Source of the DNA: Nocardioides sp. W7
GTDB lineage: Bacteria; Actinomycetota; Actinomycetes; Propionibacteriales; Nocardioidaceae
Reading direction: 5' to 3'
NCBI RefSeq assembly: GCF_022919075.1
Contig: NZ_CP095078.1
Coordinates: 3,658,001 to 3,722,000 of the forward strand
Length of the DNA stretch: 64,000 nucleotides
Of this stretch, positions 33,960 through 42,221 are shown in pieces (position 1 is the first letter of the stretch; each line of letters starts with the position of its first letter). The notes under the pieces are model-generated. The model was not told the origin of the DNA. It ran no database searches and saw only the letters and a program-made list of their open reading frames with translations. Both the position numbers and the translations under genes were made by a program.

Positions 33960-34172
33960 TCAGTCGTCCTCGAGGCGGAAGCCGACCTTCATGCTCACCT
34001 GGAAGTGCTCGACGGCGCCGTCCTTGATCTGGCCGCGGACCTGGAGCACCTCGAACCAGTCCAGGTGGCGCAGGGTCTGGCCGGCCCGCAGGACGCCGTT
34101 GCGGATCGCCTCGTCGATGCCGTCGGGCGAGGTGCCGACGATCTCCGAGACGCGGTAGGTGCGGTTCGACAT
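33960..34172 (-). CDS. Dodecin family flavin-binding protein
   Basis: This 70-residue protein has the dodecin layout: YRVSEIVGTSPDGIDEAI, a central LRHLDWFEVLQVRGQI with the flavin-stacking tryptophan, and a C-terminal FQVSMKVGFRLEDD. Dodecins assemble as dodecamers that store or sequester flavins or coenzyme A. GGAGG lies 5 nt before the ATG at 34172. The gene stands alone, with a 144-nt gap to fabG that contains degenerate repeat fragments (CCTTCGCAGGCTCAG at about 33930, also at about 30582). Confidence 0.88.
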   Translation of the reverse strand: MSNRTYRVSEIVGTSPDGIDEAIRNGVLRAGQTLRHLDWFEVLQVRGQIKDGAVEHFQVSMKVGFRLEDD

Positions 34173-34248
34173 GGGGTCCTCCGGTGAGTCGTGGGAGGCC
34201 GATCGTAGGCCACCCGGGACGGGGCTCCGGAACCCAGGTTGGCCGACG

Positions 34249-34254
34249 TAGGCT
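34249..34254 (+). promoter_or_regulatory. -10 element (TAGGCT), leaderless
   Basis: The hexamer is 6 nt before the ATG at 34261. Confidence 0.5.
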
Positions 34255-34260
34255 GGACCA

Positions 34261-34599
34261 ATGCCCAGGGATCGCCACCGCTCTCCCGACGCGGTCCGGA
34301 TCACCACCGCTCCGAGTGACCGCAACGCCGACATCGCGGCTCGGCAACGTCGTTACCTGCTCTCCATGAGCCTGCGTTCGCTGTGCTTCGTCGGCGCGAT
34401 CGTCGCCGCACTGGCCGGTGTCGACTGGCTGTGGCCGATCCTGATCGCGGGCGCCCTGGTGCTGCCGTACGTCGCGGTCGTGATGGCCAACGCCGTCACC
34501 ACCCGCTCGGACGCCTTCGACCTGGCCGACACCGCCTATCGACCCGAGCTCGGCAGCACGTCGACGAAGCCCCTCGACGAGGGCGGCACGAGGCTGTGA
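34261..34599 (+). CDS. DUF3099 membrane protein
   Basis: This 112-residue actinobacterial protein has a cytoplasmic basic N-terminus, two adjacent hydrophobic segments (about 37-57 and 59-78) joined by a short DWLW turn, and an acidic tail. The RRYLLSMSLRSLCFVGA opening is typical of DUF3099. The family is limited to actinobacteria and its role is unknown. The start is supported by a leaderless -10. It is divergent from the dodecin gene. Confidence 0.82.
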   Translation: MPRDRHRSPDAVRITTAPSDRNADIAARQRRYLLSMSLRSLCFVGAIVAALAGVDWLWPILIAGALVLPYVAVVMANAVTTRSDAFDLADTAYRPELGSTSTKPLDEGGTRL

Positions 34600-34696
34600 A
34601 TACCTCCCGAGGCGTGGCAGGCTCTTGCGTGCGTGGTGCCGGAGAGCTCCCCCCGTGGCTTTCCGGCACCACGTCCACAGCTCCCCGGAGCGCGGC

Positions 34697-34927
34697 ATGA
34701 CGGTGATCGGTCCCGAGCACGCCACCTGCTCCGCGAAGGGCTGTCAGTCACCCGCAGCATGGGACCTGCTCTGGAACAACCCCCGCCTGCACACCCCGGA
34801 GCGGCGCAAGATCTGGCTCGCCTGCGACGAGCACCGACCGAGCCTGACCGACTTCCTCGGCTCGCGTGCGTTCCTGAAGGACGTCGAGGCGCATGACCCG
34901 GACCGGGACGACCCGGGCCGGGGTTAG
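34697..34927 (+). CDS. Small Cys/His-rich actinobacterial protein
   Basis: This 76-residue protein has C-S-A-K-G-C near residue 11, W-L-A-C-D-E-H-R near 41 and a conserved FLGSRAFLKDVE tail. The three Cys and one His could bind zinc. Similar short proteins in actinobacteria are found beside DUF3099 and moaA genes, sometimes under the misleading name acetone carboxylase. The function is unknown. ATG at 34697 is preferred over upstream GTG codons because it begins the conserved part, with GGAGCGCGGC just before it. Confidence 0.7.
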   Translation: MTVIGPEHATCSAKGCQSPAAWDLLWNNPRLHTPERRKIWLACDEHRPSLTDFLGSRAFLKDVEAHDPDRDDPGRG

Positions 34928-34988
34928 TGAGCTTGCGACTCTGATCGGGTCTCGACCCGCGCCACCCACGGTGGTCCGCTGACGCGTC

Positions 34989-35996
34989 CTATCCCCCGAT
35001 AGCCGACATCGGCCGGTCGGGCTGCAGGAAGGTCGGGTCGTCGATGCCGTGCCCGGCGCGCTTGCCCCGCATCGCGACCACCCACCGGTCCGCGAGCTCC
35101 TCGTCAGTGGCTCCGGCCCGCAGCGCGGCGCGCAGGTCGGACTCCTCGCGCGCGAACAGGCAGTTGCGCACCTGACCGTCGGCCGTGAGCCGGACCCGGT
35201 CGCAGTCACCGCAGAAGGGGCGGGTCACCGAGGCGATCACGCCGACGGTCGCCGGTCCGCCGTCGACGAGGAACAGCTCGGCCGGCGCGCTCCCCCGCGG
35301 CTCCGCCGCCGGAGTCAGGTCGTAGACCGCCTGCAGCGAGGCGAGAATCTCGTCGGCCGTGACCATGCCCTCGCGGGTCCAGCCGTGCTGCGCGTCCAGG
35401 GGCATCTGCTCGATGAACCGGAGCGAGTAGCCCCGCTCCACCGCCCAGCCCAGCAGCTCGGCCGCCTGGTCGTCGTTGACCCCCCGCAGCAGCACGGCGT
35501 TGAGCTTCACCGGGCCCAGGCCGGCGTCGTACGCCGCCTCGAGGCCGGCGACCACGTCGTGCAGCCGGTCGCGCCGGGTGATCTCGTGGAACGTCTCGCG
35601 CCGGACGGTGTCGAGGCTGACGTTGACCCGGTTCAGGCCCGCCGCCCGCAGCGCCGGGGCCGTGCGGGCCAGGCCGAGGGCGTTCGTGGTCAGGGACAGC
35701 TCCACGTCGGCCGAGATCTCGCGGGTACGGCGGACGATGTCGACCAGCCCGCGCCGGACCAGCGGCTCACCGCCGGTGAACCGGACCTCCTCGATACCGA
35801 GCCGCTCGACGCCGATCCGCACCAGGCGGACGACCTCGTCGTCGGTGAGCAGCCGCTCGTTCTCGAGCCAGTCGAGGCCCTCCTCGGGCATGCAGTAGGA
35901 GCAACGCAGGTTGCACTTGTCGGTCAGCGAGACCCGGAGGTCGCGCGCGACCCGGCCGTAGCGGTCGGAGAGCTCTCGGGTAGTCGTTGACGGCAC
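34989..35996 (-). CDS. moaA: GTP 3',8-cyclase (molybdopterin cofactor biosynthesis)
   Basis: The 335-residue radical SAM protein converts GTP to 3',8-cyclo-GTP in the first step of molybdenum cofactor synthesis. The radical SAM motif is in TDKCNLRCSYCMPEEGL near residue 27. The C-terminal [4Fe-4S] cluster cysteines are in CGDCDRV and NCLF near 265-283. The protein ends in Gly-Gly, as needed for activity. The GTG at 35996 has TAGACT 6 nt upstream. It is divergent from the SURF1 gene. No other moa or moe genes are in the window. Confidence 0.92.
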   Translation of the reverse strand: MPSTTTRELSDRYGRVARDLRVSLTDKCNLRCSYCMPEEGLDWLENERLLTDDEVVRLVRIGVERLGIEEVRFTGGEPLVRRGLVDIVRRTREISADVELSLTTNALGLARTAPALRAAGLNRVNVSLDTVRRETFHEITRRDRLHDVVAGLEAAYDAGLGPVKLNAVLLRGVNDDQAAELLGWAVERGYSLRFIEQMPLDAQHGWTREGMVTADEILASLQAVYDLTPAAEPRGSAPAELFLVDGGPATVGVIASVTRPFCGDCDRVRLTADGQVRNCLFAREESDLRAALRAGATDEELADRWVVAMRGKRAGHGIDDPTFLQPDRPMSAIGG

Positions 35997-36002
35997 CCCT
36001 GC

Positions 36003-36008
36003 AGTCTA
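36003..36008 (-). promoter_or_regulatory. -10 element (TAGACT), leaderless, for moaA
   Basis: The hexamer is 6 nt from the GTG at 35996. Confidence 0.5.
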
Positions 36009-36027
36009 GGCGCCTGGCGGTCGCGGC

Positions 36028-36033
36028 TAGCCT
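36028..36033 (+). promoter_or_regulatory. -10 element (TAGCCT), leaderless, for the SURF1 gene
   Basis: The hexamer is 6 nt from the GTG at 36040. The two divergent -10 sites (moaA and SURF1) are only 19 bp apart. Confidence 0.5.
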
Positions 36034-36039
36034 CATCAG

Positions 36040-36993
36040 GTGCGCTCGTTCGGGTTCCTGCTGAGCCGTCGCTGGCTGCTGTTCGCAGCCGCGATCCTGG
36101 TCGTGGCGTACGGCACCTGGTGGCTGGGCGAGTGGCAGTTCCACCGACTCGAGGACCGCAAGGCCGACAACGCCGTGGTCCGCACCAACGAGACCCGCGG
36201 GCCGGCCGCGGTCGATGAGGTCCTGGCCGTGGGTCGCGAGGTCCGCGACGAGGACAAGTGGCGGATCGTGACGGCCACCGGCACCTACGACCCCGCCCGG
36301 ACGGTCATCGTCCGCTACAGCGCGAACCCGCGCACCGACGACAGCGGGGTCGACGTGGTCGTCCCGCTGGTGACGGCCGACGGCACGGCACTGTTGGTGA
36401 ACCGCGGCTGGATGCCCAAGATCAACCAGGGCGGCGACATCGGCGAGGTGCCCGAGCCGCCGGCCGGCGAGGTCACGGTCAGCGGCTACGTCCGGGCCGA
36501 CGGCTCCGGGGACAGCACCCGGGTCACCGACGGCTCCACGCGGGCCGTCGACAGCGACGCCATCGGTGCCGCGCTCGACCTCCCCGTCTACGGCGGCTGG
36601 GTGGAGCTGCGCTCGGAGGACCCGCCCGCGGCCGAACCGCTGGTGGCGGTGGAGCTGCCCGAGCTGGACAACGGGCCGCACTTCTTCTACGGCCTGCAGT
36701 GGTGGTTCTTCGGGGTGCTGGCCCTCGTCGGCTTCGGCTGGTTCGCGTACGACGAGTGGCGCGGCGGCCCGGCCACTCGCAAGGATCGCCGCCCCGGAGC
36801 GCCCGACCGGGACGCCCGCCGGGCCCGGCGCGAGCGGTACAAGCAGGCCGTCGCCGCCGAGGAGGCCCGGCGCCGGGCTCAGAGCGCCCGGAGTGCTCCA
36901 CCGTCGACGGGCAGCATCGCTCCGGAGACGAACGACGCGGCCGGCGAGAGCAGGAAGGCCGCCACCCGGCCGAACTCCTCCGGCTCGGCCTGA
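36040..36993 (+). CDS. SURF1 family cytochrome oxidase assembly protein
   Basis: This 317-residue membrane protein has an N-terminal transmembrane segment (about 10-30), a periplasm-facing SURF1 domain with EWQFHRLEDRKADN, YDPARTVIVRYS and NRGWMPK, and a second transmembrane segment near 225-240 (LQWWFFGVLALVGFGWF). SURF1 helps insert heme a into the aa3-type oxidase. The charged C-terminal tail (about 250-317) is long. Its last 38 codons overlap the antisense 3' end of the SDR gene, so part of the tail may have arisen by loss of an earlier stop. Confidence 0.87.
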   Translation: MRSFGFLLSRRWLLFAAAILVVAYGTWWLGEWQFHRLEDRKADNAVVRTNETRGPAAVDEVLAVGREVRDEDKWRIVTATGTYDPARTVIVRYSANPRTDDSGVDVVVPLVTADGTALLVNRGWMPKINQGGDIGEVPEPPAGEVTVSGYVRADGSGDSTRVTDGSTRAVDSDAIGAALDLPVYGGWVELRSEDPPAAEPLVAVELPELDNGPHFFYGLQWWFFGVLALVGFGWFAYDEWRGGPATRKDRRPGAPDRDARRARRERYKQAVAAEEARRRAQSARSAPPSTGSIAPETNDAAGESRKAATRPNSSGSA

Positions 36994-37634
36994 CGCCGCA
37001 GCGGGATCGAGGCGACGGCCTCGGCCAGGCTCGCCGCCGGATCGGCGCTGCCGGAGTCCAGCTCCGCCAGCCGCTCGGTGACCACCCGTGACGGCAGCAG
37101 GCCGTTGACCCGCACACCGCGGGGCCCGACCTCGTCGGCCAGGGTCTTGGCGACCATCGCCAGCCCCGGCCGCAGGCCGTTCGAGAGGGCCATCTCCGCC
37201 AGCGGAGCCCGCACGCTGGTGGACAGCACGAACGCCAGCGCCCCGCCCGCACCGAGCTCGGCAGCGATCTCACGACCCAGCCGGACCGCCCCGAGGAAGA
37301 CCGAGCCGAACGCCGCGGTCCACTGCTCGTCGGTGATCTCGCTGACCGTGCCTCGCGGCGGGCCGCCGACGCTCACCAGTGCACCGTCGAGGCGTCCCCA
37401 GGCCTCGCGCGCGGTCGCGATCAGGCGGCCCGGGGTCTGCGGGTCGGCGTGGTCGGCGACCACCCCGACCGCGGCCGGCCCGAGCTCGGCGACGGCGCGG
37501 TCGAGCGAGCCCGCCGATCGGCCGGAGACGACCACGCGCGCCCCCTCGGCGACCAGCACGTCGGCGGTCGCCCGACCGAGACCCCGAGCGCCACCGGTGA
37601 CGAGGTAGACGCGATCGGCGAGCCCGAGGTCCAT
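36879..37634 (-). CDS. SDR-family oxidoreductase
   Basis: This 251-residue protein has TGGARGLG near residue 13, a SVGGPPRG segment near 87 in place of the usual NNAG, LSTSV with the serine, and a LPVDGG end. The usual Tyr-x-x-x-Lys is replaced by MALSNGLRPGLAM, so the catalytic tyrosine and lysine are not evident. It resembles the SDR subgroup with the GGPP motif. It may be catalytically weak or use another residue. The start overlaps the stop of the ABC gene by one base. Its 3' end overlaps the SURF1 gene by 115 bp. Confidence 0.78.
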   Translation of the reverse strand: MDLGLADRVYLVTGGARGLGRATADVLVAEGARVVVSGRSAGSLDRAVAELGPAAVGVVADHADPQTPGRLIATAREAWGRLDGALVSVGGPPRGTVSEITDEQWTAAFGSVFLGAVRLGREIAAELGAGGALAFVLSTSVRAPLAEMALSNGLRPGLAMVAKTLADEVGPRGVRVNGLLPSRVVTERLAELDSGSADPAASLAEAVASIPLRRQAEPEEFGRVAAFLLSPAASFVSGAMLPVDGGALRAL

Positions 37635-39544
37635 CAGCTGCTCTCCCAGATCGCCTCGACCGGGCCCGGCTTGGTCCCGTCGTCCTCCACGAACTGGGTG
37701 CGGTAGAGGTCGGCGTACAGCCCGCCCTGTGCCAGCAGCTCCAGGTGGGTGCCGGACTGCACGATCCGGCCACCGTCCAGGACCAGGATCAGGTCGGCGT
37801 TGCGGACCGTCGAGAGCCGGTGGGCGATCACCAGGGAGGTCCGGTCGGCCAGCGCCGCGTCCAGCGCACGCTGGACGGCGGCCTCGGACTCGCTGTCGAG
37901 GTGGGCCGTCGCCTCGTCCAGGATCACGATCGAGGGCGACTTCAGCAGCAGCCGTCCGATCGCGAGCCGTTGCCGCTCTCCGCCGGAGAGTCGGTAGCCG
38001 CGGTCGCCGACGACCGTGTCGAGCCCGTCGGGCAGCGACCGCACCAACCCGGCGATCTGGGCCGCCTCCAGGGCCGCCCAGATCTCCGCGTCGCTCGCGC
38101 CGGGTCGCGCGTAGAGCAGGTTGCCGCGCACCGTGTCGTGGAACATGTGGGCGTCCTGGGTGACGTAGCCGACCGCGTCCTCGAGGGACTGCAGGGTCAC
38201 GTCGCGCACGTCGTGGCCACCGACGCGTACGACGCCTGCGTCGGCGTCGTAGAGCCGGGCAACCAGGTGCGTGACCGTCGTCTTGCCGGCGCCCGAGGGA
38301 CCCACCAGGGCCACCATCTGGCCGGAGTCGGCGACGAAGGTGACGTCGTGGAGCACCTCGGTGTGATCGCGCGACTCGACCCGGGCGATCGCCTCCAGGG
38401 AGGCCAGCGACACGTCGTCGGCCCGCGGGTAGGTGAAGTGGACGTGGTCGAACTCCAGCCGGGAGGCACTGGCGGGCAGCGGGGTCGCTCCGTGCTTCTC
38501 GCGGATCAGGGAGGGCAGGTCGAGCACCTCGAAGACCCGCTCGAAGCTGACCAGCGCGGTCATCACGTCGATGCGGACGTTGGAGAGCCCCTGGAGCGGG
38601 CCGAGCAGCCGCAGCAGCAGGGTCGCCAGCGCGAGCAGGGTGCCGACGGTGAGGGTGCCGTCGATCACCAGGTGCCCGCCGACGCCGTAGACGAGCGCAG
38701 CAGCCAGGGCCGGAACGGCCATCATCGCGGCACCGAAGATCCGGGTGATCAGGGAGATCCGGATGCCGAGGTCGCGGACCCGTGCCGCCTTGGTGGCGAA
38801 GAGCTCGTCCTCGTCCTGACGGCGGCCGAAGAGCTTCAGCAGCATCGCCCCGCCGACGTTGAAACGCTCGGTCATCACGTTGCCGAGATCGGCGTTGCCG
38901 TCCATCTGCTGGCGGGTCAGACCGGCCAGCTGGCCGCTGACGAGGCGCGAGACCAGGAACAGCGGCGGGAACATCGCCAGGCACAGCAGGGTGACCTGCC
39001 AGCTCAGGGCCAGCATCGTGATGCCGACGACCACCACGGCGATGGAGTTGGACACGGTGCTCGACAGCGTGCTGGTGAAGGCCCGCTGGGCACCGATCAC
39101 GTCGTTGTTGAGCCGCGAGACGAGCGCGCCGGTCTGGGTCCGGGTGAAGAAGGCCAACGACTGGCGCTGGACGTGGGCGAAGACCCGGGTGCGGAGGTCG
39201 AAGATCAGGCCCTCGCCGATCCGGGAGGAGAACCAGCCGCTGAACACGCCCAGCACGGCGCTGAAGATCGCGAACCCGGCCATCGCCAGGGCCAGCATCG
39301 TCACCAGGCCGGCGTCGCCGGCGACGATGCCGTCGTCGACGACCCGCTGCACCAGCAGCGGGGTGACCACGACGGTCGAGGCGTCGATCACCGTCAGGAG
39401 CAGGAACACCGCGATCAGCGACCGGTGCGGGCGCGCGAATCCGAGGACCCGACGCACGGTCTTGCCCTCGATCCGGTTGTCGATCACGCTGCGGTCCGAG
39501 CGCAGGTGTCGCCAGGCCATCCCGCCGCCGTACATCCCTGACAT
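37634..39544 (-). CDS. ABC transporter, fused permease and ATPase (multidrug/lipid exporter type)
   Basis: The 636-residue half-transporter has six transmembrane segments (about 45-335) and an ATPase domain with Walker A GPSGAGKTT near residue 424, the signature LSGGERQRLAIGRLL near 528, Walker B IVILDEATAHLD and an H-loop IAHRLST. It would homodimerise to export lipids, peptides or drugs. The ATG at 39544 has GGAGG 5 nt upstream, placed on the stop codon of the upstream enoyl-CoA hydratase gene. It is the middle gene of a three-gene reverse operon. Confidence 0.88.
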   Translation of the reverse strand: MSGMYGGGMAWRHLRSDRSVIDNRIEGKTVRRVLGFARPHRSLIAVFLLLTVIDASTVVVTPLLVQRVVDDGIVAGDAGLVTMLALAMAGFAIFSAVLGVFSGWFSSRIGEGLIFDLRTRVFAHVQRQSLAFFTRTQTGALVSRLNNDVIGAQRAFTSTLSSTVSNSIAVVVVGITMLALSWQVTLLCLAMFPPLFLVSRLVSGQLAGLTRQQMDGNADLGNVMTERFNVGGAMLLKLFGRRQDEDELFATKAARVRDLGIRISLITRIFGAAMMAVPALAAALVYGVGGHLVIDGTLTVGTLLALATLLLRLLGPLQGLSNVRIDVMTALVSFERVFEVLDLPSLIREKHGATPLPASASRLEFDHVHFTYPRADDVSLASLEAIARVESRDHTEVLHDVTFVADSGQMVALVGPSGAGKTTVTHLVARLYDADAGVVRVGGHDVRDVTLQSLEDAVGYVTQDAHMFHDTVRGNLLYARPGASDAEIWAALEAAQIAGLVRSLPDGLDTVVGDRGYRLSGGERQRLAIGRLLLKSPSIVILDEATAHLDSESEAAVQRALDAALADRTSLVIAHRLSTVRNADLILVLDGGRIVQSGTHLELLAQGGLYADLYRTQFVEDDGTKPGPVEAIWESS

Positions 39545-39552
39545 CAGGCCTC

Positions 39553-40347
39553 CTAGCCGCCCACGAGCACGCGGGCCACGTCGCGGAACCGTCGCACCTG
39601 CGCCTCGCGCTCGAGCCGCCGCTGGTCGTCCAGCGAGCGGTCGGCCGCGCCCTGCAGCAGGGCTTTGGTCTCACGCACGGCACCGGCCATCGGTGCCGTC
39701 AGGGCCCCGACAAGGTTGGCGACCGTCGCGTCCAGCTGGTCGGCCGGCACCACCGCCGCGACCAGGCCGATCCGCTCGGCCTCGTCGGCCTCGACGGTCC
39801 GGGCGGTCGCACAGATCTCCAGGGCCCTGGCGTAGCCAACGCACTCGACCAGCGGCTTTGTTCCCGTCAGGTCGGGCACCAGGCCGAGCGCCGACTCCTT
39901 CATGCAGAACCGGGCGTCGTCGGCCGCGACCCGCAGGTCGCAGCTGAGCGCGAGCTGGAAGCCCGCGCCGATGGCGTGCCCCTGGACTGCGGCCACCGAG
40001 ACGAACCGGGGGTCGCGCAGCCAGGTGAAGCCGCGCTGGAAGGCGTCGATGGTGGCCGACATCTCCTCGTCGGACCCGGCCAGCAGACCCGCGACGGTCT
40101 CCACGTCACCACCGATCGTGGACGGGTCGAGCATCGCCCGGTCCAGGCCCGCCGAGAAGCTGTGCCCGCTGCCGCGCACGACGACGACCCGGACCTCTTC
40201 GTCGACCGACTCACCCACTGCCGCCAGGGCCCGCCACATGGCCGGCGTCTGCGCGTTGCGGACTGCGGGCCGGTCGAGCGTGACGGTCAGCACCGGCCCC
40301 GTCCGGTCGACGAGCAGGCCGGCGGAGGCGAGGGCTTCGGAATCCAT
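39553..40347 (-). CDS. Enoyl-CoA hydratase/isomerase family protein
   Basis: This 264-residue crotonase-fold protein has the oxyanion-hole segments HSFSAGLDRAML near residue 67 and AIGAGFQLALSCDLRVA near 124, with a catalytic-type glutamate region in FCMKESALGLVPDLTG. It belongs to the general enoyl-CoA hydratase group of fatty-acid oxidation, but the substrate is not decided. The start has TAGGCT 6 nt upstream, supporting a leaderless transcript for the reverse operon that includes the ABC and SDR genes. Confidence 0.82.
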   Translation of the reverse strand: MDSEALASAGLLVDRTGPVLTVTLDRPAVRNAQTPAMWRALAAVGESVDEEVRVVVVRGSGHSFSAGLDRAMLDPSTIGGDVETVAGLLAGSDEEMSATIDAFQRGFTWLRDPRFVSVAAVQGHAIGAGFQLALSCDLRVAADDARFCMKESALGLVPDLTGTKPLVECVGYARALEICATARTVEADEAERIGLVAAVVPADQLDATVANLVGALTAPMAGAVRETKALLQGAADRSLDDQRRLEREAQVRRFRDVARVLVGG

Positions 40348-40353
40348 GTGCCG

Positions 40354-40359
40354 AGCCTA
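40354..40359 (-). promoter_or_regulatory. -10 element (TAGGCT), leaderless, for the enoyl-CoA hydratase operon
   Basis: The hexamer is 6 nt from the ATG at 40347. Confidence 0.5.
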
Positions 40360-40392
40360 GACCGGCGCTCCGACAGTTCCCCACCTCGCTCC

Positions 40393-40423
40393 TTGACCTC
40401 AACTTCACTTGAAGTTCAAGACT
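40393..40423 (+). promoter_or_regulatory. MerR-type promoter with 19-bp spacer and internal inverted repeat
   Basis: A TTGACC -35 (40393-40398) and an AAGACT -10 (40418-40423) are separated by 19 bp, which is the spacing that MerR-family activators correct by distorting DNA. Within the spacer AACTTC (40401-40406) and GAAGTT (40411-40416) form a perfect inverted repeat around ACTT. No MerR-family gene is encoded in the window. It should control the SDR and QueA-like genes downstream. Confidence 0.6.
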
Positions 40424-40475
40424 GTCTGCGAGCCCGCCGAGAGTCGGCGGGACCCGCTCTGAGAAGGAGGACGGA

Positions 40476-41150
40476 ATGCCCGTCGCCCTCGTCACCGGAG
40501 GCTCGGCCGGACTCGGCCGTGCTCTCACCCATGCCCTGGCCGACGCCGGCTGGACGGTCCTCACCGACGGCCGGCGCGCCGATCGGCTCCGCGCCACGGC
40601 ACGTCCCGGTGTCCAGTCGATCGTCGGCGACGTCGCCGACGAGGACCACCGCCACACCCTGGCCCGGGAGGTGGACCGGCTCGGCCGGCTCGACCTGCTG
40701 GTGCACAACGCCAGCACGCTCGGCCCGCTGCCGCTCCGGCGGCTCCGCGACGTCGACGACGCCCACCTGCGAACCGTCTGGGAGGTCAACACGGCGGCCC
40801 CGCACGCACTCACCCGGCTGCTGCTCCCCCACCTCGTCGACGCCGACGGCGTCCTGGTCTCGATGTCCTCCGACGCTGCGGTGGAGCACTACGAGACCTG
40901 GGGTCCGTACGCCGCCAGCAAGGCCGCGCTCGACCAGCTGACCCTCACCGTCGGCGTCGAGGAACAGCTCACCGCGTACGCCGTCGATCCCGGCGACCTG
41001 CGCACCGAGCTGCACCAGGCGGCGTTCCCGGGCGAGGACATCTCCGACCGGCCGTTGCCCGAGACCGTCGTACCGGCCCTCCTGAAGCTCGTCTGGAACC
41101 GGCCCGCGTCGGGCCGCTACCGGCTGGCCGACCTGCTGGCGGTGGTGTGA
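40476..41150 (+). CDS. SDR-family oxidoreductase under a MerR-type promoter
   Basis: This 224-residue SDR has TGGSAGLG near residue 7, HNAS near 78, MSSDAAV with the serine, and YAASKAAL (Tyr-x-x-x-Lys). The GRRAD turn after the second strand suggests NADP. AAGGAGG lies 6 nt upstream, one of the strongest ribosome sites in the window. It is coupled to the QueA-like gene. Expression is probably induced by a MerR-type regulator sensing a toxic compound or redox stress, so a detoxification role is plausible. Confidence 0.8.
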   Translation: MPVALVTGGSAGLGRALTHALADAGWTVLTDGRRADRLRATARPGVQSIVGDVADEDHRHTLAREVDRLGRLDLLVHNASTLGPLPLRRLRDVDDAHLRTVWEVNTAAPHALTRLLLPHLVDADGVLVSMSSDAAVEHYETWGPYAASKAALDQLTLTVGVEEQLTAYAVDPGDLRTELHQAAFPGEDISDRPLPETVVPALLKLVWNRPASGRYRLADLLAVV

Positions 41151-42214
41151 TGCGGCTGTTGGACGAGCAGCCCGCCACCTCCTTCGCGGCGGCGGCGTTC
41201 GCGCCCGGACCCGCGGAGGAGCGCGGGCTCAGCCGCGACACGACCCGACTGCTCGTCGCCCGCCCGGACGGCGTCGAGCACGCCCGGTTCCGCGACCTCG
41301 CCCGCTTCCTCTCCCCCGGCGACGTGGTCGTCGTGAACAACTCCGCCACCGTCGCCGCTCAGCTGGACGCCGTCTCTGCCCGGGTCGGTCCGGTCGTCCT
41401 CCACCTCGCCGCCCCGCTGGGCGACCCCGCCCACGACGGCGAGTGGGTCGTCGAGCTGCGGACCGCCCCCGACGCGGCCCGCGCAGTCCTCGACGCGCGC
41501 GCCGGTGAGGAGGTGCGCGCCGGCCCGGTGCGGCTCCGGCTGGTCGAGCCCTACCCCCGCGACGGCTCGTCCCCGACCGGCGATGGCAACCGGCTCTGGC
41601 GGGCGTCGGTCGAGGGCGACCTGGCCTGCCACGCGGCCCGGCACGGTCGCCCCATCTCGTACGGCTACCTGGACCGGCGCTACCCGCTCGCGGCGTACCA
41701 GACGGTCTTCGCCACCGAGCCCGGCAGCGCCGAGATGCCGTCCGCGGCGCGTCCCTTCACCGCGCGGCTGGTCACCGAGCTGGTCTCCGGCGGAGTGGCG
41801 GTCGCACCCGTCACGCTGCACACCGGCGTGTCGTCGCAGGAGGTCGGCGAGGCGCCCCAGCCCGAGCGCTTCGCGGTCGGCGCGAGCACCGCCCGGCTCG
41901 TCGAGTCGGCCCGCGCCGCCGGCGGTCGGGTCGTCGCGGTGGGCACCACCGTCACGCGGGCCCTCGAGTCGGCCGTCGACGCCTCCGGGCACCTCGTCGC
42001 CGCCCACGGCTGGACCGAGCGCGTCGTCACCCCCGCCGACCCGCCCCGGATCGTCACCGGCCTGATCACCGGCTGGCACGACCCGGCCGCCTCGCACCTG
42101 CTGCTGGTCGAGGCGGTCGCCGGCGTACGGCTCACGCAGACGGCGTACGACGCCGCGGTGGCCGACGGCTACCTGTGGCACGAGTTCGGGGACGCGGCGC
42201 TGCTGCTGCCGTGA
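41147..42214 (+). CDS. QueA-like protein (S-adenosylmethionine:tRNA ribosyltransferase-isomerase family)
   Basis: This 355-residue protein has the QueA signatures, including PGDVVVVNNSATVAAQLD near residue 57 and PVTLHTGVSSQEVGE near 222. RPISYGYL near 168 and YQTVF also match. True QueA completes queuosine on tRNA, but most actinobacteria lack the rest of that pathway, and these QueA-like proteins have no assigned role. GTG at 41147 overlaps the SDR stop by 4 nt; ATG at 41150 is the alternative. The coupling to an SDR under a MerR-type promoter is against a housekeeping tRNA role. Confidence 0.75.
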   Translation: MMRLLDEQPATSFAAAAFAPGPAEERGLSRDTTRLLVARPDGVEHARFRDLARFLSPGDVVVVNNSATVAAQLDAVSARVGPVVLHLAAPLGDPAHDGEWVVELRTAPDAARAVLDARAGEEVRAGPVRLRLVEPYPRDGSSPTGDGNRLWRASVEGDLACHAARHGRPISYGYLDRRYPLAAYQTVFATEPGSAEMPSAARPFTARLVTELVSGGVAVAPVTLHTGVSSQEVGEAPQPERFAVGASTARLVESARAAGGRVVAVGTTVTRALESAVDASGHLVAAHGWTERVVTPADPPRIVTGLITGWHDPAASHLLLVEAVAGVRLTQTAYDAAVADGYLWHEFGDAALLLP

Positions 42215-42221
42215 CGGCGCC

